A stretch of DNA of 64,000 nt, taken from positions 139,283,241 to 139,347,240 of the forward strand of contig CM043945.1 of the NCBI GenBank assembly GCA_014529385.2, given 5' to 3'. Source of the stretch: Adiantum capillus-veneris (taxonomy: Eukaryota; Streptophyta; Polypodiopsida; Polypodiales; Pteridaceae). The position numbers and the translations under genes were made by a program. Position 1 is the first letter of the stretch. Each line of letters opens with the position of its first letter. Under the pieces are notes generated by a model, which saw only the letters and a list, made by a program, of their open reading frames with translations, ran no database searches and had not been told where the DNA came from. Positions 11,229-21,455 of the stretch are shown piece by piece.

Positions 11229-12050
11229 TTGACTTACAACAGTTATGTGGCTCATCATTGTGCATTTATGCCAATGATTACAAAGGAAGTAGAAGCCAAA
11301 TGCTTTGAGGATGCTATCAAGGATGAAAAATGGTGCAAGCTATGGATGAAGAGATGGTTTCACTTGATGCAAATGGAACATGGAAATTGGTGCCATTACC
11401 AAAGGAAAAAAAGTCAATTGGATGTTAGCGGGTTTACAAAATAAAGCATAATGCCGATGGCAATGTGATCAAGTGCAAGGCTAGACTTGTGGCCAAAGGT
11501 TATGCATAGACTTATGGGATTGATTATGAGGAGATGTTCAACCTCCTAGGTAAGATGGATATTGTTCGTGTGTTTATTGGAATGGTTGCCAAATTAAAAT
11601 TAGTGTTGAAACAAATCCATTTTTGAATGGAGAGTTAGAAGAAACTATGTACATGGAGCAGCCACAAGGTTATGCAAGGTAAAGAAATCATTGTATGGTC
11701 TCAAGAAAGCATCTAAAGCTTGGTATAAGAGGATTGTGGAATTCCTCATTTCATTGTTTGATGCAGACCATTCATTGTATGTGTGAAAGAATGAGGCAGG
11801 AATTGTGGTAATATGTATCTATGTGGATGATTTTATTGTCTAAGGTGATAATTAGGCTAAAGTAGAGGATGTACATGCTCTCCTTATGCAGCAGTTTGAC
11901 ATGAAAGACTTTGGAGACTTGCGGTATCTCTTGGGAATTTAAAATATTTTCACGGAAGAAGGTGCATGGCTGTCACAAAGGCAATATTCTTTGGGATTTT
12001 TTGAAAAAGTATGGTATGTCTGATTGTAAGCCAATTTCAATGCCCTTAGA
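11229..12050 (+). pseudogene. Copia relic reverse transcriptase fragment
   Basis: Pieces of the Copia RVT_2 domain occur in shifting frames: AKCFEDAIKDEKW, then TWKLVPLPKEKK-like and KCKARLVAKGYA, with YEEMF (normally YEETF) and SLYGLKKAS-like sequence near 11690. Stops occur roughly every 30-60 codons. There is no intact RNase H. Confidence 0.65.
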
Positions 12051-12187
12051 TTAGAATTTGAAGTTGGGTAATGATGGAGTTCAAGTGCTTGATAATGCTA
12101 CCATGAACCGACACATAAACATGATATGCCTTGAAGATCCATTGTTGGTGCAATAGGAAGAAATTTCATGTTGACAAAATTGTTTAG

Positions 12188-12356
12188 TGATGAAACCATC
12201 TTTGTATGAACCTGCTCAATGGAGAAAAACTACATGGTGTTTAACGATGAAAGCATCTCTTGATGAGCCTGCCGAATGGAGAACAATTCTATGTTGATGG
12301 TACTGTCTACTAATGCAACCATCTCTAATTAAATCTGCTTGATGGAGAACATTTTG
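12188..12356 (+). repeat. Degenerate tandem repeat, about three units of 55-65 bp
   Basis: The theme gatga(a/g)-cCATCTcT...GCCTGC-aATGGAGAA recurs near 12192, 12248 and 12312. Units are diverged. It may be part of the Copia relic 3' region. Confidence 0.5.
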
Positions 12357-12407
12357 AGGGAGTCCTAGAGGTTGTTATAGAGAAATAGGGAGGGTCGTCC
12401 AGAGTGA

Positions 12408-12408
<1 letters not shown>

Positions 12409-12478
<70 letters not shown>

Positions 12479-12500
12479 AGAGAGAGATAGAGAGAGAGAG
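12409..12500. repeat. Compound microsatellite (AC)n(AG)n
   Basis: About 33 AC units run to 12475, followed by an imperfect AG run to 12500. Confidence 0.97.
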
Positions 12501-13436
12501 GGAGTTGCTGAGAGAACTATGCTTTAGGATCAACAATCACAAAGGGTCTCCTATAGAGAAAGAGAGAAGGAGTTACTACCATGTTTTTAGCTCGACAATG
12601 ATAGAATACGCTGTCGTGTTGTGATACGTACATAGTGGGAACGCATGCTACAAGAGTTATCTTGTATTTTTTTAGATACATAATTATATTTCCTATAGTG
12701 TACATATGCATATTTAAGTATAATAATAAGCCTTCTATCTCATCCTATTATTTTTCTCAAGGGTAACATATCCTTACTTTACCATCAGAAAATACTATGG
12801 GAAAAGCATCAATAGCTCCGCCTCTTTAACGTGGGGCAAAAAGCATTGATTCTTTATTTCTACTATTTCATTATCATCTCACACCCTAGCTAGATCCTAT
12901 ATCTAGGGTAAACTCCAATATGTATATATTCTATGTATTTTTTATACTTTTCTTATATTTCTTTTTAAATAGCTACTAGGAGAGAATCAAATCCTAGTGG
13001 GACACTAGGAGGCATGATTTCAAAGATACACTTATTTTAATGCATTATTGCAAGCATGATTACAAAACTTTGTCAAGGAACAATGTCATGCTTTCATATG
13101 GCATGAGGTGTCCTTTGGAATTAAATGAAAGTCAAGGCTAAGGAGACCACATGAAGACTTTTGCTGCCATAAATGGACCCTATTTTGATGAATTTTTTAC
13201 ACAAGGTTCCAATCCGAATTGAAAAATGATTTTAAAATGAAAATCGTAGCTAATGAGCTGAAGTTTTTGCCCATAATTTTACTTTTTTATTTGGAGCTAC
13301 GGTTGAGGAGATATGATCAAAATATTGGACCCCAGCCTGCCCACATCATGCAGGGACAGCTCATTTCCAACTTTTCCAATTCCTGTTCACACTGGCTCCT
13401 CTCTTCTTGTGTAAACCCTTGTGGGTTCCCTTCACC

Positions 13437-13447
13437 TATAAAAGGGG
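13437..13447 (+). promoter_or_regulatory. TATA box of Gypsy-2 5' LTR
   Basis: TATAAAAGGGG, a strong plant-type TATA box, repeated at 21456 in the 3' LTR and in the same form in the 29657-35594 element. Transcription would be expected to start about 30 bp downstream. Confidence 0.7.
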
Positions 13448-13986
13448 ACCTCTTCTTCCTTGGAAGGAACTCAGGCATTCAAGCCATTGATGAGAGGAAT
13501 TCTTGAGGGAGTGAGTAGTAATGCCTAATTGTACTTAGCCTCATTAACATAAGCCCAAGCCTACACTTTCTCCTAGAGGAAAACTAGCCATTCTTGTACG
13601 CCATCCTTGGAGGATCAACTCTAATCAAAGAAGGTGTTGTACTTGGCGTATCAATCAACGTTGAATTCTCCCCTCTTCTTCTCTCTCCCATCAATAATGG
13701 TGCCGAAGGGTTTCAAGTAAGATGTGTTCTACATTGATGTTTTCTTGATTTCTTGTTGTTTTCATTTTCATCTCTAATCCAACATATATATATGTATCTA
13801 ATCTCATCTCCTTAACCAAACCTATCTCTCTCATTCTTAGTAATTCATCCTCTCTAGGTTCTCTTTGCTACAGGTACATCTCTCCCCGCAGTATCCTTAT
13901 TGCCTACGGGCAAGAATAGGGCTTGGGAGGGAAACTTCTCATCTCTTCACTTCTCTCGTATCTACATTTCTCACATACTATCCTAG

Positions 13987-14205
13987 ATGAATAACCCACA
14001 TGATGATCATTTCTATCGCTTTCACTCTGTACGATCTATTAGAATTAACGTATGGATTAGCCGTAAAATACACTTTCAACAACGTATAGTGTTTCTCTTC
14101 GGCCCTGAAAGGCTCAATGAAATACTTCTATCACCGGATCCCATCATACTACCTCTCATAGACTATAATTTTTCTTTTGATGTAAGCGTAGTTATCTTGC
14201 TATGA
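13987..14205 (+). CDS. Small LTR ORF 1 of Gypsy-2, unknown function
   Basis: A 72-codon ATG frame in the R/U5 part of the LTR, about 540 bp after the TATA box. I do not recognise the protein. Its C-terminal 47 residues align without gaps to the next ORF with 22 identities: LFG..RLN.I..S..P.ILP.I.Y..S.DV. Matching residues often use different synonymous codons, for example in the LFG and RLN stretches, and one Ser pair uses TCT versus AGC. That pattern suggests past selection on protein. Its stop overlaps the start of ORF 2 as ATGA. No signal peptide or clear membrane span is seen, though the C-terminus is hydrophobic. It could also be a leader relic. Confidence 0.4.
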   Translation: MNNPHDDHFYRFHSVRSIRINVWISRKIHFQQRIVFLFGPERLNEILLSPDPIILPLIDYNFSFDVSVVILL

Positions 14206-14414
14206 ACCAAGAGGATTTGTACACACAATTAATCCCAATCACTAGGCAAAATATATATATTATGGTAAGCACAAAACTACAATTCCAAAGAACAATTCGT
14301 AGCCTATTTGGTCAGCCAAGATTGAATGCCATTAACTCATCCATTAACCCTTTCATATTACCCATGATACGATATGACCATAGCCTTGATGTTTTCATCT
14401 TCGTATTGTTTTGA
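14202..14414 (+). CDS. Small LTR ORF 2 of Gypsy-2, paralogue of ORF 1
   Basis: A 70-codon ATG frame overlapping ORF 1 by ATGA, an arrangement that permits re-initiation. It shares the FQ..I..LFG..RLN core and a hydrophobic C-terminus (DVFIFVLF) with ORF 1. It ends about 250 bp before the gag start, so it would lie in the genomic RNA leader. Function is unknown. The evidence is the internal homology plus perfect preservation in the other LTR, though the latter mostly reflects recent insertion. Confidence 0.4.
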   Translation: MNQEDLYTQLIPITRQNIYIMVSTKLQFQRTIRSLFGQPRLNAINSSINPFILPMIRYDHSLDVFIFVLF

Positions 14415-14623
14415 CATTCTCTTTTGCGTTCTTTCTTTGTGTGTGTGTGAGTGCAAGAGAGAAAGAGTGAGTCTTCTTTGATTGCACTTCTTTCCAAACC
14501 CTAGTCTTCATGGCATCCATGGTTTAACTCCTTCATATAGTTTTTGTTGAGTTCTCTCACAAACTCTCACAGCCATAAGCCCAGTGCTTTCCTGGCAAGA
14601 CCGCAACTTTCTCGACATATTTT

Positions 14624-14641
14624 TGGTGAACCCGACGCGAA
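14624..14641 (+). other. Primer-binding site of Gypsy-2
   Basis: TGGTGAACCCGACGCGAA begins six bases after the 5' LTR. The 29657-35594 element has TGGTGAACCCGATGTG at the same place. I have not matched it to a particular tRNA. Confidence 0.7.
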
Positions 14642-14670
14642 ACTACTAGGGTGAGAGTTTGTGGGTAACC

Positions 14671-16218
14671 ATGGGTGATCATGTTGAGCAACAGGGTATG
14701 CATTTTGACCCAGCAACAATGCAAATGTTTCGAGCATTTGCAATGTTCATGCAACAACAACATGCTACTGAAAGAAGGGAGATTTCAGCAACAAAGGCCA
14801 TACAAGCGGTCGTCAACAGAATGGATCAGTTCAATGGCAAAGATGTAACCAAGTACTTACGCGAGTATGTGAAGGAGATGGAGCTGCATCGCGTGTCAGA
14901 AGGTGAGATGATTCAAAGCTTTGAGCTAGTTGTTGCTCCAGAAATTAGGGAGCATGTTAGAGCAATTAAAAATGGGCATGGGAGAAATTGGGAAGAACTC
15001 AAAGTAGCTTTAAAGGAGGAATATTTCATGGAGGACTCGGAGAGAGTGACCAAAAGGACATTCTTAGAATGGGTAGTCAAGCCAAAGCAAGGACTATCAA
15101 TAACAGAGCTACTTAGGGAATTTGAGCGGCGCTATGCACAACTCACTAGGACAGAAAGGGCCACACTAGATGCAGAGAAGACAGATCTTTTCTTACAAGC
15201 TGCAGGTAAAGAGTTTCAAGAAAATTTGGAGCTTCTTCTTGAAGATAAAGATGCTGAGCAAGGACTAAAGACCGACTGGAATGAGGTTGAAGGTGCTGTC
15301 TCACTGCTTGCCAAACGACAAAGAAGAAGGGACAAGATGGTAGTAAACACTACAAGTCCTTCCACCTCAACTTCTGACAAAATGGTAAAGCCTACTTTTA
15401 TCGCTCCTAAGTTTGATGAGTCCATGCTAGATGAGCTTGTGAAGGGAATGCGTGACTTGAAGGTGAAGTTTGCAAAGCTTGAAGAAAAAGGCCAACCATC
15501 AGGGCCACTTCCTAGGCAAAGACAACAACCCAAAGAAGGGTTTGGTAATAGATGTATTTGGTGTGATAGTACAAACCATGTAAGAAGGGATTGTGATGAT
15601 TTTAGTGATGCTTTGTCAAAAGATGTTGTCTTTTTTAAGGATGGTAAAATCCACTTAAGAGAGACAGGTCTACCCTTGAGAACTAACTTTGGCAAGGGGG
15701 GAATGCAAACCTTAGTTGAAGATATGGCAACCAAGCATGCCACCTCTTCAGTTGAGGCAGCTACTTATGGAGTAAAAATTGAACATTTTTGTGATGAAGA
15801 GGTGAGTGACCATCATGGTCAAATTTGGCCAAATGTCATGCAATTAGCTAAAAAGGGAAAGCTTACAAAAGAGATTCTACATGAAGCAGGTGATTGCATA
15901 CGTCTAGAAACGGGATGGAATGATCCAGTGGACTCATTGTCAGTGCATGCCCACATTACAAAATGCCAACAAAATGAGGCAATTGTAGAAGAGAAGCGCA
16001 GACGTGAGAATGCTGATGAAGGACCATCAAAAAGAGCTTCTAGAAGTGGGGGAAGAAGCGACTCAATGCCTTCTCAAACACCCTCAACACAAGGAGCATC
16101 TCCACCTGAAGTACTCATGGAGGAGTCTACAACAGGAAAGAAGAAAGAGCCAACGAAAGGTAAGACAAAAGCCCAACTTATAAACTACAATCTGATATTG
16201 AGGTTGCTACAGATTTAA
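14671..16218 (+). CDS. gag: Gypsy-2 Gag
   Basis: The likely start is ATG 14671 in the good context aaccATGG. The N-terminal half has the retrotransposon gag/capsid pattern (KYLREYVKEMEL; FLEWVVKPKQGLSITELLREFERRY; LFLQAAGK). A zinc knuckle CIWCDSTNHVRRDC (CX2CX4HX4C) lies near nt 15555-15596, followed by a conserved-looking FFKDGKIHLRETG stretch. Gag would form the cytoplasmic particle and bind the RNA. The frame exits early at 16218. The +/-1 frame takes over near 16170 and leads towards protease, so the Gag C-terminus is frameshifted. Confidence 0.85.
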   Translation: MGDHVEQQGMHFDPATMQMFRAFAMFMQQQHATERREISATKAIQAVVNRMDQFNGKDVTKYLREYVKEMELHRVSEGEMIQSFELVVAPEIREHVRAIKNGHGRNWEELKVALKEEYFMEDSERVTKRTFLEWVVKPKQGLSITELLREFERRYAQLTRTERATLDAEKTDLFLQAAGKEFQENLELLLEDKDAEQGLKTDWNEVEGAVSLLAKRQRRRDKMVVNTTSPSTSTSDKMVKPTFIAPKFDESMLDELVKGMRDLKVKFAKLEEKGQPSGPLPRQRQQPKEGFGNRCIWCDSTNHVRRDCDDFSDALSKDVVFFKDGKIHLRETGLPLRTNFGKGGMQTLVEDMATKHATSSVEAATYGVKIEHFCDEEVSDHHGQIWPNVMQLAKKGKLTKEILHEAGDCIRLETGWNDPVDSLSVHAHITKCQQNEAIVEEKRRRENADEGPSKRASRSGGRSDSMPSQTPSTQGASPPEVLMEESTTGKKKEPTKGKTKAQLINYNLILRLLQI

Positions 16219-16397
16219 AGAAAGTCTTGGAGGAAAGGATCTTGAATAGCAAGATTGAGTTTACTTTGTGAGAAGTTCTTGGCATTGCAAAGCGTGAATT
16301 CCATGAGGAGATCATTGACATCATCAAGAGAAAGAGGCAAACCCTTGCTGAAGTTTCTCGTCCACAGGTTGAAGGGGAAACCTCAAAGACACAAGGG

Positions 16398-17045
16398 ATG
16401 CAACTGCAAAATAAGGAGAATGATGGAGCTGTGGTAGGATGCTACCAATCTAGTGGGAGAGTGAAGCAAGTGCATTTCTCAAATGATGATGAAGAAGTTG
16501 AAGATATTCCTAGGAGTTACTATTCACGAAGTCATTGGGCAAGGGCTACTACAGAAACTTTGGTCAAGGTAGGTGATCTTGAAGAGCCATTTGTTGCCTT
16601 GATTGACCATGGTTCAGAAATAAACATAATGTCAAAGAGTCTCTACAACAAGTGCAAATGGCCAATGGACACAGATCATGGTTGGATGGTAAAAGTGGCA
16701 AACAATTCATCCGGTGAATTGTATGCAGCATGTCCAGGTGTGAAGGTGACAATAGGTGATGTAAAGATTGACCAAAACTTCTTTGTACAGGATACATCTT
16801 CATATCATCTCATCCTTGGACAGCCCTACATTGTGGGAGTTCGAATGGAAACAAAGGTAATGGACGATGGTTCAGCATATGCTAGGATACGTAGCAAAGA
16901 TGGTAAACGTGCTGTCCAATTTCTCACAGTTTGTGTAAACCATGAAAGAAATCGTGACAACCTCAGAGAATACCCTCTACCAAAGGTGAGCAAAGAGTTT
17001 CATGATCATAGAGAAATGATGGGTTTTGGCCAAGTACCATTGTAA
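16398..17045 (+). CDS. Gypsy-2 aspartic protease region
   Basis: The domain contains FVALIDHGSEINIMS (Asp-His-Gly active-site loop rather than Asp-Ser/Thr-Gly) and LILGQPYI (flap-adjacent ILG motif). The protease would cut the polyprotein. The same frame can be followed upstream to about 16173 apart from one TGA near 16268, and it joins Gag through a frameshift. A further frameshift just before 17045 moves pol into another frame. The Asp-His-Gly loop may be normal for this family, so I do not count it as damage. Confidence 0.75.
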   Translation: MQLQNKENDGAVVGCYQSSGRVKQVHFSNDDEEVEDIPRSYYSRSHWARATTETLVKVGDLEEPFVALIDHGSEINIMSKSLYNKCKWPMDTDHGWMVKVANNSSGELYAACPGVKVTIGDVKIDQNFFVQDTSSYHLILGQPYIVGVRMETKVMDDGSAYARIRSKDGKRAVQFLTVCVNHERNRDNLREYPLPKVSKEFHDHREMMGFGQVPL

Positions 17046-17122
17046 AGCGGGATTGCAGTGGTACAGAAAGAAAAAGGGTCTCGCCTGATCCAAAAATAGG
17101 TGAAGCATTTTCAAAGATCTCC

Positions 17123-20100
17123 TTGGTAACAAAGAATGGATCAGTATGTTTTACAAAACTTGAAGATTTGAAGAGATGTGATAAGCAATATGTGCATAAT
17201 GTACAAATGTGCATGAAAAAGAGTGGGTTGCTAGAGCCTACTGAAAATGTTTTGGGTTTGTGTGAACAAGTTTCTTTTGTAGATACTATGGGTGAGCTTG
17301 ATGCTATAATGAGGTCTAGTTTGCATCTTGAAAATGAAGTTGTGGAAGTTTGCTCTATGGAAATGTATGAAGTAATAGAAGCCTTTAAAGAAAGCCAAAC
17401 AGTAGGCCCAGAAGTCCATGTTGAAACTAAATACAAGAGTGTAGCAAAGAAGGTGAAACCAGTAGCTTCACCCTTACCACCCAACAACAGGGAAAAGATT
17501 GAACAGGCTTCTTTACAACCAAGTTTGCGGAATCCTAAAAAGATCGGGCATACCTTCACAAAGGAGTCTTTTCAAGAGTTGCAGATTGGTTGCGAGGAGT
17601 TTCTAACACAGGAGGAAACAAAGTGCTTCAAAGAAATGCTTTCAAAGCATGGTAAGGCTTTTGCATTTGAGCCACATGAGATAGGATGTGTTGATCCTTA
17701 TATTGTAGCTCCTATGGTAATTTTCACAATACCTCATGTGCCTTGGAATCTGCGGCCTATTCCGGTTCCAAAGGCTCATTTGCCAAAGTTGGTAGAGCTA
17801 CTGAATGAGAAAATCAAAATGGGAATCTTGGAGCCTTCTTGTGCTCCATACTCAAACAGGTGGTTCACAGTTCCAAAGAAGAATGGTTTTCTACGCTTCA
17901 TCCAAGATATGCAACCAGTGAACAAGGTTACAATTAGAAATGTAGGAACAGGTCCAATTGTGGATGAATTTGCAGAGGCGTTTGCAGGGAGGGCAATCTA
18001 CTCAATGGGGGATCTCTACTCAGGGTATGATCAATTTCAGCTTGCAATCGAAAGCAGAGACTTGACAACCATGAGGACACCTTTTGGTTTGGTAAGGATG
18101 TGTACCTTGCCACAGGGAGCAACCAACTCGGTTGCACATATGATGAATGGGATGAATAAGGTCTTACGTGACTTTATTCCTCAAATCACAATGCCTTTCA
18201 TTGATGATTTGCCTATCAAAGGATGTGAAGAAAATGACAAAGATGAAGCTTTGGATCTCAAGGGATGTCGCAGGTTTGTGGTAAATCACATAAATGATTG
18301 TGATAAAATTTTGTCTAGGTTGGAAGAAGTAAATCTTACATTGTCAGGGAAAAAGTCTATGTTTGGTGTCAAAGAAGTGCTCATTGTGGGGCACATGTGC
18401 GGGCCATATGGTAGGAAACCTTGTCCATCAAAGGTATATGCCATCCAAAGAATGAAAGAAACATGCACTAGCATCACTGAGGTAAGAAGGTTTCTGGGAG
18501 CATGTGTCTTCTATGTTATTTGGATTCCACATTATGCACATGTAGCTGATCCTCTTTATCAGCTGCTTAGAAAGAATCAAAAGTTTAAATGGACAGAAGC
18601 ACATGTAAAATCCATGAAAAAGCTAAAGGAGTTACTCCAGTCAGCAACGACTTTGAGAAAGGTAGACTATGAGTGTCAAAGGCCAGTGATTGTGACAGTA
18701 GATACCAGTCCTACAGGGATTGGATGGGCAATAGGGCAAGATGACAAAGAAGGACACAGGTATGTGGTAAGATTTGGAGCAAAGGTACTAAGTGCTCGCC
18801 AAAGAAACTATCCACAGATAAAGAGAGAGTTATGGGGTATGGTTACAGCCTTGAAAAGTGGAAAAGAGTACCTAATTGGTGCATGTGTGGTTGTAGAAAT
18901 AGATTGTCTACCACTTCTTGGGATGATTACAAGCTGCTCAACACCAGACATTACTATGTTGCGGTGGATTGCCTACATTAAGTCCTTAAATCCCGAGTTT
19001 AAGCACATTGCAGGTAAAGACAATACAGTGGCAGATATGCTATCAAGGGCAAGGTATGAAGATAAGTCACAAATGATTGATGAGGGAGATGATGTAGGCA
19101 CAAAATTCTATTCTATCTCTCATGTCAAAGGTAACAATGTCTGCATGACTAATTCACTTGAATTGTTCTTGAAAGATCTTTATGAAGGTGATTGGCTTTC
19201 TATTGGAAGGTACTTGAGTACTCTAACAAAACAGGATGATTGGTCTGAACAAGAATTCAAGAGGATACGCAGGAAAGCATATGGGTACTTTTTAAGGGAT
19301 GGTTACTTGTGGAAGCATCCTAAGCAAAAGGGTGCTACACCACAATGGGTTATATGTAAAAAAGAGACTCAAGTAAAGCTCATGCAAGAGTTTCATGAGA
19401 GTCTATGGGCTGGACACAGGGGTGTGTGGGCAACCTTCTCCAAGTTGAAAGAAAAATACTGGTGGAAGGGTATGTATAAAGATGTATCTCAATTTGTAGA
19501 GTCATGTGTAACTTGTCAAATGTATTCAAATGTCCGACATCGTGATGGATTGCACCCTACATATCCACTAGCCATGCACTATAAATGGGTTGTGTATCTA
19601 GTCACGATGCCTTTAGGACTCTGGCAAATGAGATACTTGGTTCTTGCACGAGAGGACCTAACTAATCAGGTTGAAGGAAGAGCATTAAGAGCTAAGACCA
19701 CAGAAGCTGTGTGCAAATTCCTTCTTGATGACGTGATTTGCCGTTATGGTTGTGTGGGAAAAATCACTGCAGATCGAGGAGAACTGGATGCCGAAGAAGC
19801 AAGGGAGTTCTTTTCTAGATTAGGGATCAAGCTTTCTCTTACTACAGCTTACAACCCTGAAGGCAATGGAAAGAGTGAAAGAGGGCATCCTCCTATCATC
19901 AAAGCTTTGGCCAAGGCTTGCGAAGGAAGAGTTGGTGAGTGGCCAAAATTGTTACCATATGCTTTATGGGTTGATCGTACAACACATAGCTCAGTAACTG
20001 GCTACATGCCTGCGGAGATAATGCATGGTCAAAAGCCAGTGATACCGATTGAGGATACAATTCCCACATGGAATGTACTACCTTGGCAAGAGGGACTTAG

Positions 20101-20572
20101 TAGGGAAGATCTCCTTGCACTGCGTATAAGGCACCTAGAGAGAAGACCAGGAGACATTGAAGCTGCAAAAGAACGACTCAAAAATGCAAGGTTGAAAAAC
20201 AAGGACTATTTTGATAAGCGACATCGACTCAGGAGCAAAGCAATTGACAAAGGTGACTGGGTTTTAGTGTATGATAGTAGCCTTGATAACCAGCATACAG
20301 TCATGCGTAAGTTCTCAAAAAGATGGTTTGGACCGTATGTTGTAAAGCATGTGCATGAAAATGCTACTTACAGCTTGTCTGAACTAGATGGTACAGAAGT
20401 AAAGATTCCCATTGCAGGAAAAAGGATTAAAATGTTTAAGAGAAGAGGAGACAATGATCTAGAAGATATGGATGAGGAAGAAGAGAAAAACACAGGTGAA
20501 GATCGAAGTGAACATGAAGCTCTGGAATCATCCAGTGAAGAAGAAGACAAGGAAGATGTACAAGAGGTCTAA
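17123..20572 (+). CDS. pol: Gypsy-2 Pol: reverse transcriptase, RNase H, integrase
   Basis: An open frame of 1149 codons; the real coding run probably enters by frameshift near 17040. Domains by nucleotide: reverse transcriptase from about 17750, with WFTVPKKNGFLRFIQD and catalytic FIDD at 18197-18208; RNase H with VDTSPTGIGWAIGQ (Asp near 18701), a Glu in KRELWGM and an Asp in VEIDCLP; integrase zinc-binding HH-CC near 19390-19520; DDE core with Asp 19772-19774 and Glu 19877-19879; GPY/F module RWFGPYVV near 20320. At 19595-19597, where the first DDE Asp is expected, the codon is TAT (Tyr) in KWVVYLVTMP, which should inactivate strand transfer. There is an acidic C-terminal tail and no chromodomain. 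Confidence 0.9.
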   Translation: MVTKNGSVCFTKLEDLKRCDKQYVHNVQMCMKKSGLLEPTENVLGLCEQVSFVDTMGELDAIMRSSLHLENEVVEVCSMEMYEVIEAFKESQTVGPEVHVETKYKSVAKKVKPVASPLPPNNREKIEQASLQPSLRNPKKIGHTFTKESFQELQIGCEEFLTQEETKCFKEMLSKHGKAFAFEPHEIGCVDPYIVAPMVIFTIPHVPWNLRPIPVPKAHLPKLVELLNEKIKMGILEPSCAPYSNRWFTVPKKNGFLRFIQDMQPVNKVTIRNVGTGPIVDEFAEAFAGRAIYSMGDLYSGYDQFQLAIESRDLTTMRTPFGLVRMCTLPQGATNSVAHMMNGMNKVLRDFIPQITMPFIDDLPIKGCEENDKDEALDLKGCRRFVVNHINDCDKILSRLEEVNLTLSGKKSMFGVKEVLIVGHMCGPYGRKPCPSKVYAIQRMKETCTSITEVRRFLGACVFYVIWIPHYAHVADPLYQLLRKNQKFKWTEAHVKSMKKLKELLQSATTLRKVDYECQRPVIVTVDTSPTGIGWAIGQDDKEGHRYVVRFGAKVLSARQRNYPQIKRELWGMVTALKSGKEYLIGACVVVEIDCLPLLGMITSCSTPDITMLRWIAYIKSLNPEFKHIAGKDNTVADMLSRARYEDKSQMIDEGDDVGTKFYSISHVKGNNVCMTNSLELFLKDLYEGDWLSIGRYLSTLTKQDDWSEQEFKRIRRKAYGYFLRDGYLWKHPKQKGATPQWVICKKETQVKLMQEFHESLWAGHRGVWATFSKLKEKYWWKGMYKDVSQFVESCVTCQMYSNVRHRDGLHPTYPLAMHYKWVVYLVTMPLGLWQMRYLVLAREDLTNQVEGRALRAKTTEAVCKFLLDDVICRYGCVGKITADRGELDAEEAREFFSRLGIKLSLTTAYNPEGNGKSERGHPPIIKALAKACEGRVGEWPKLLPYALWVDRTTHSSVTGYMPAEIMHGQKPVIPIEDTIPTWNVLPWQEGLSREDLLALRIRHLERRPGDIEAAKERLKNARLKNKDYFDKRHRLRSKAIDKGDWVLVYDSSLDNQHTVMRKFSKRWFGPYVVKHVHENATYSLSELDGTEVKIPIAGKRIKMFKRRGDNDLEDMDEEEEKNTGEDRSEHEALESSSEEEDKEDVQEV

Positions 20573-20618
20573 TCTTACAAAGAGACAATGTGGCACATAC
20601 CGGAGGATGTGCAGGTTT

Positions 20619-20630
20619 AGAGGGGGTGGA
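20619..20630 (+). other. Polypurine tract of Gypsy-2
   Basis: AGAGGGGGTGGA sits directly before the 3' LTR start TGTCGTG. Positions 20591-20637 match the minus strand of 31647-31693 at 46 of 47 bases. Confidence 0.9.
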
Positions 20631-21455
20631 TGTCGTGTTGTGACACGTACATAGTGGGAACGCATGCTACAAGAGTTATCTTGTATTTTTTTAGATACAT
20701 AATTATATTTCCTATAGTGTACATATGCATATTTAAGTATAATAATAAGCCTTCTATCTCATCCTATTATTTTTCTCAAGGGTAACATATCCTTACTTTA
20801 CCATCAGAAAATACTATGGGAAAAGCATCAATAGCTCCGCCTCTTTAACGTGGGGCAAAAAGCATTGATTCTTTATTTCTACTATTTCATTATCATCTCA
20901 CACCCTAGCTAGATCCTATATCTAGGGTAAACTCCAATATGTATATATTCTATGTATTTTTTATACTTTTCTTATATTTCTTTTTAAATAGCTACTAGGA
21001 GAGAATCAAATCCTAGTGGGACACTAGGAGGCATGATTTCAAAGATACACTTATTTTAATGCATTATTGCAAGCATGATTACAAAACTTTGTCAAGGAAC
21101 AATGTCATGCTTTCATATGGCATGAGGTGTCCTTTGGAATTAAATGAAAGTCAAGGCTAAGGAGACCACATGAAGACTTTTGCTGCCATAAATGGACCCT
21201 ATTTTGATGAATTTTTTACACAAGGTTCCAATCCGAATTGAAAAATGATTTTAAAATGAAAATCGTAGCTAATGAGCTGAAGTTTTTGCCCATAATTTTA
21301 CTTTTTTATTTGGAGCTACGGTTGAGGAGATATGATCAAAATATTGGACCCCAGCCTGCCCACATCATGCAGGGACAGCTCATTTCCAACTTTTCCAATT
21401 CCTGTTCACACTGGCTCCTCTCTTCTTGTGTAAACCCTTGTGGGTTCCCTTCACC

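Larger units (their letters stand above)
9915..12130 (+). pseudogene. Decayed Ty1/copia pol (pre-integrase to reverse transcriptase)
   Basis: Continuation of the relic at 1-181. Frames interrupted by many stops read pre-integrase (IELWHKCIGHVN), integrase (10023-10412), a Ser-rich linker (10918-11109) and reverse transcriptase (11229 to about 12050). Recognisable reverse-transcriptase pieces are EVEAKCFEDAIKDEKW, KCKARLVAKGYA and YVDD-like remains near 11820. No terminal repeat was found before 12130, so the 3' end is uncertain. It is the oldest element in the first 12 kb because Gypsy-1 is inserted in it. Confidence 0.75.
12612..14617 (+). repeat. Gypsy-2 5' LTR
   Basis: TG...CA ends and the same length as the 3' LTR. 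It carries a TATA box at 13437 and, downstream of it, two overlapping small ORFs (13987-14205 and 14202-14414). Confidence 0.96.

Noticed and set aside
13219-13506. 95-codon frame in the Gypsy-2 LTR
   Set aside because: It spans the TATA box and the likely transcription start, so it cannot be a normal coding unit.
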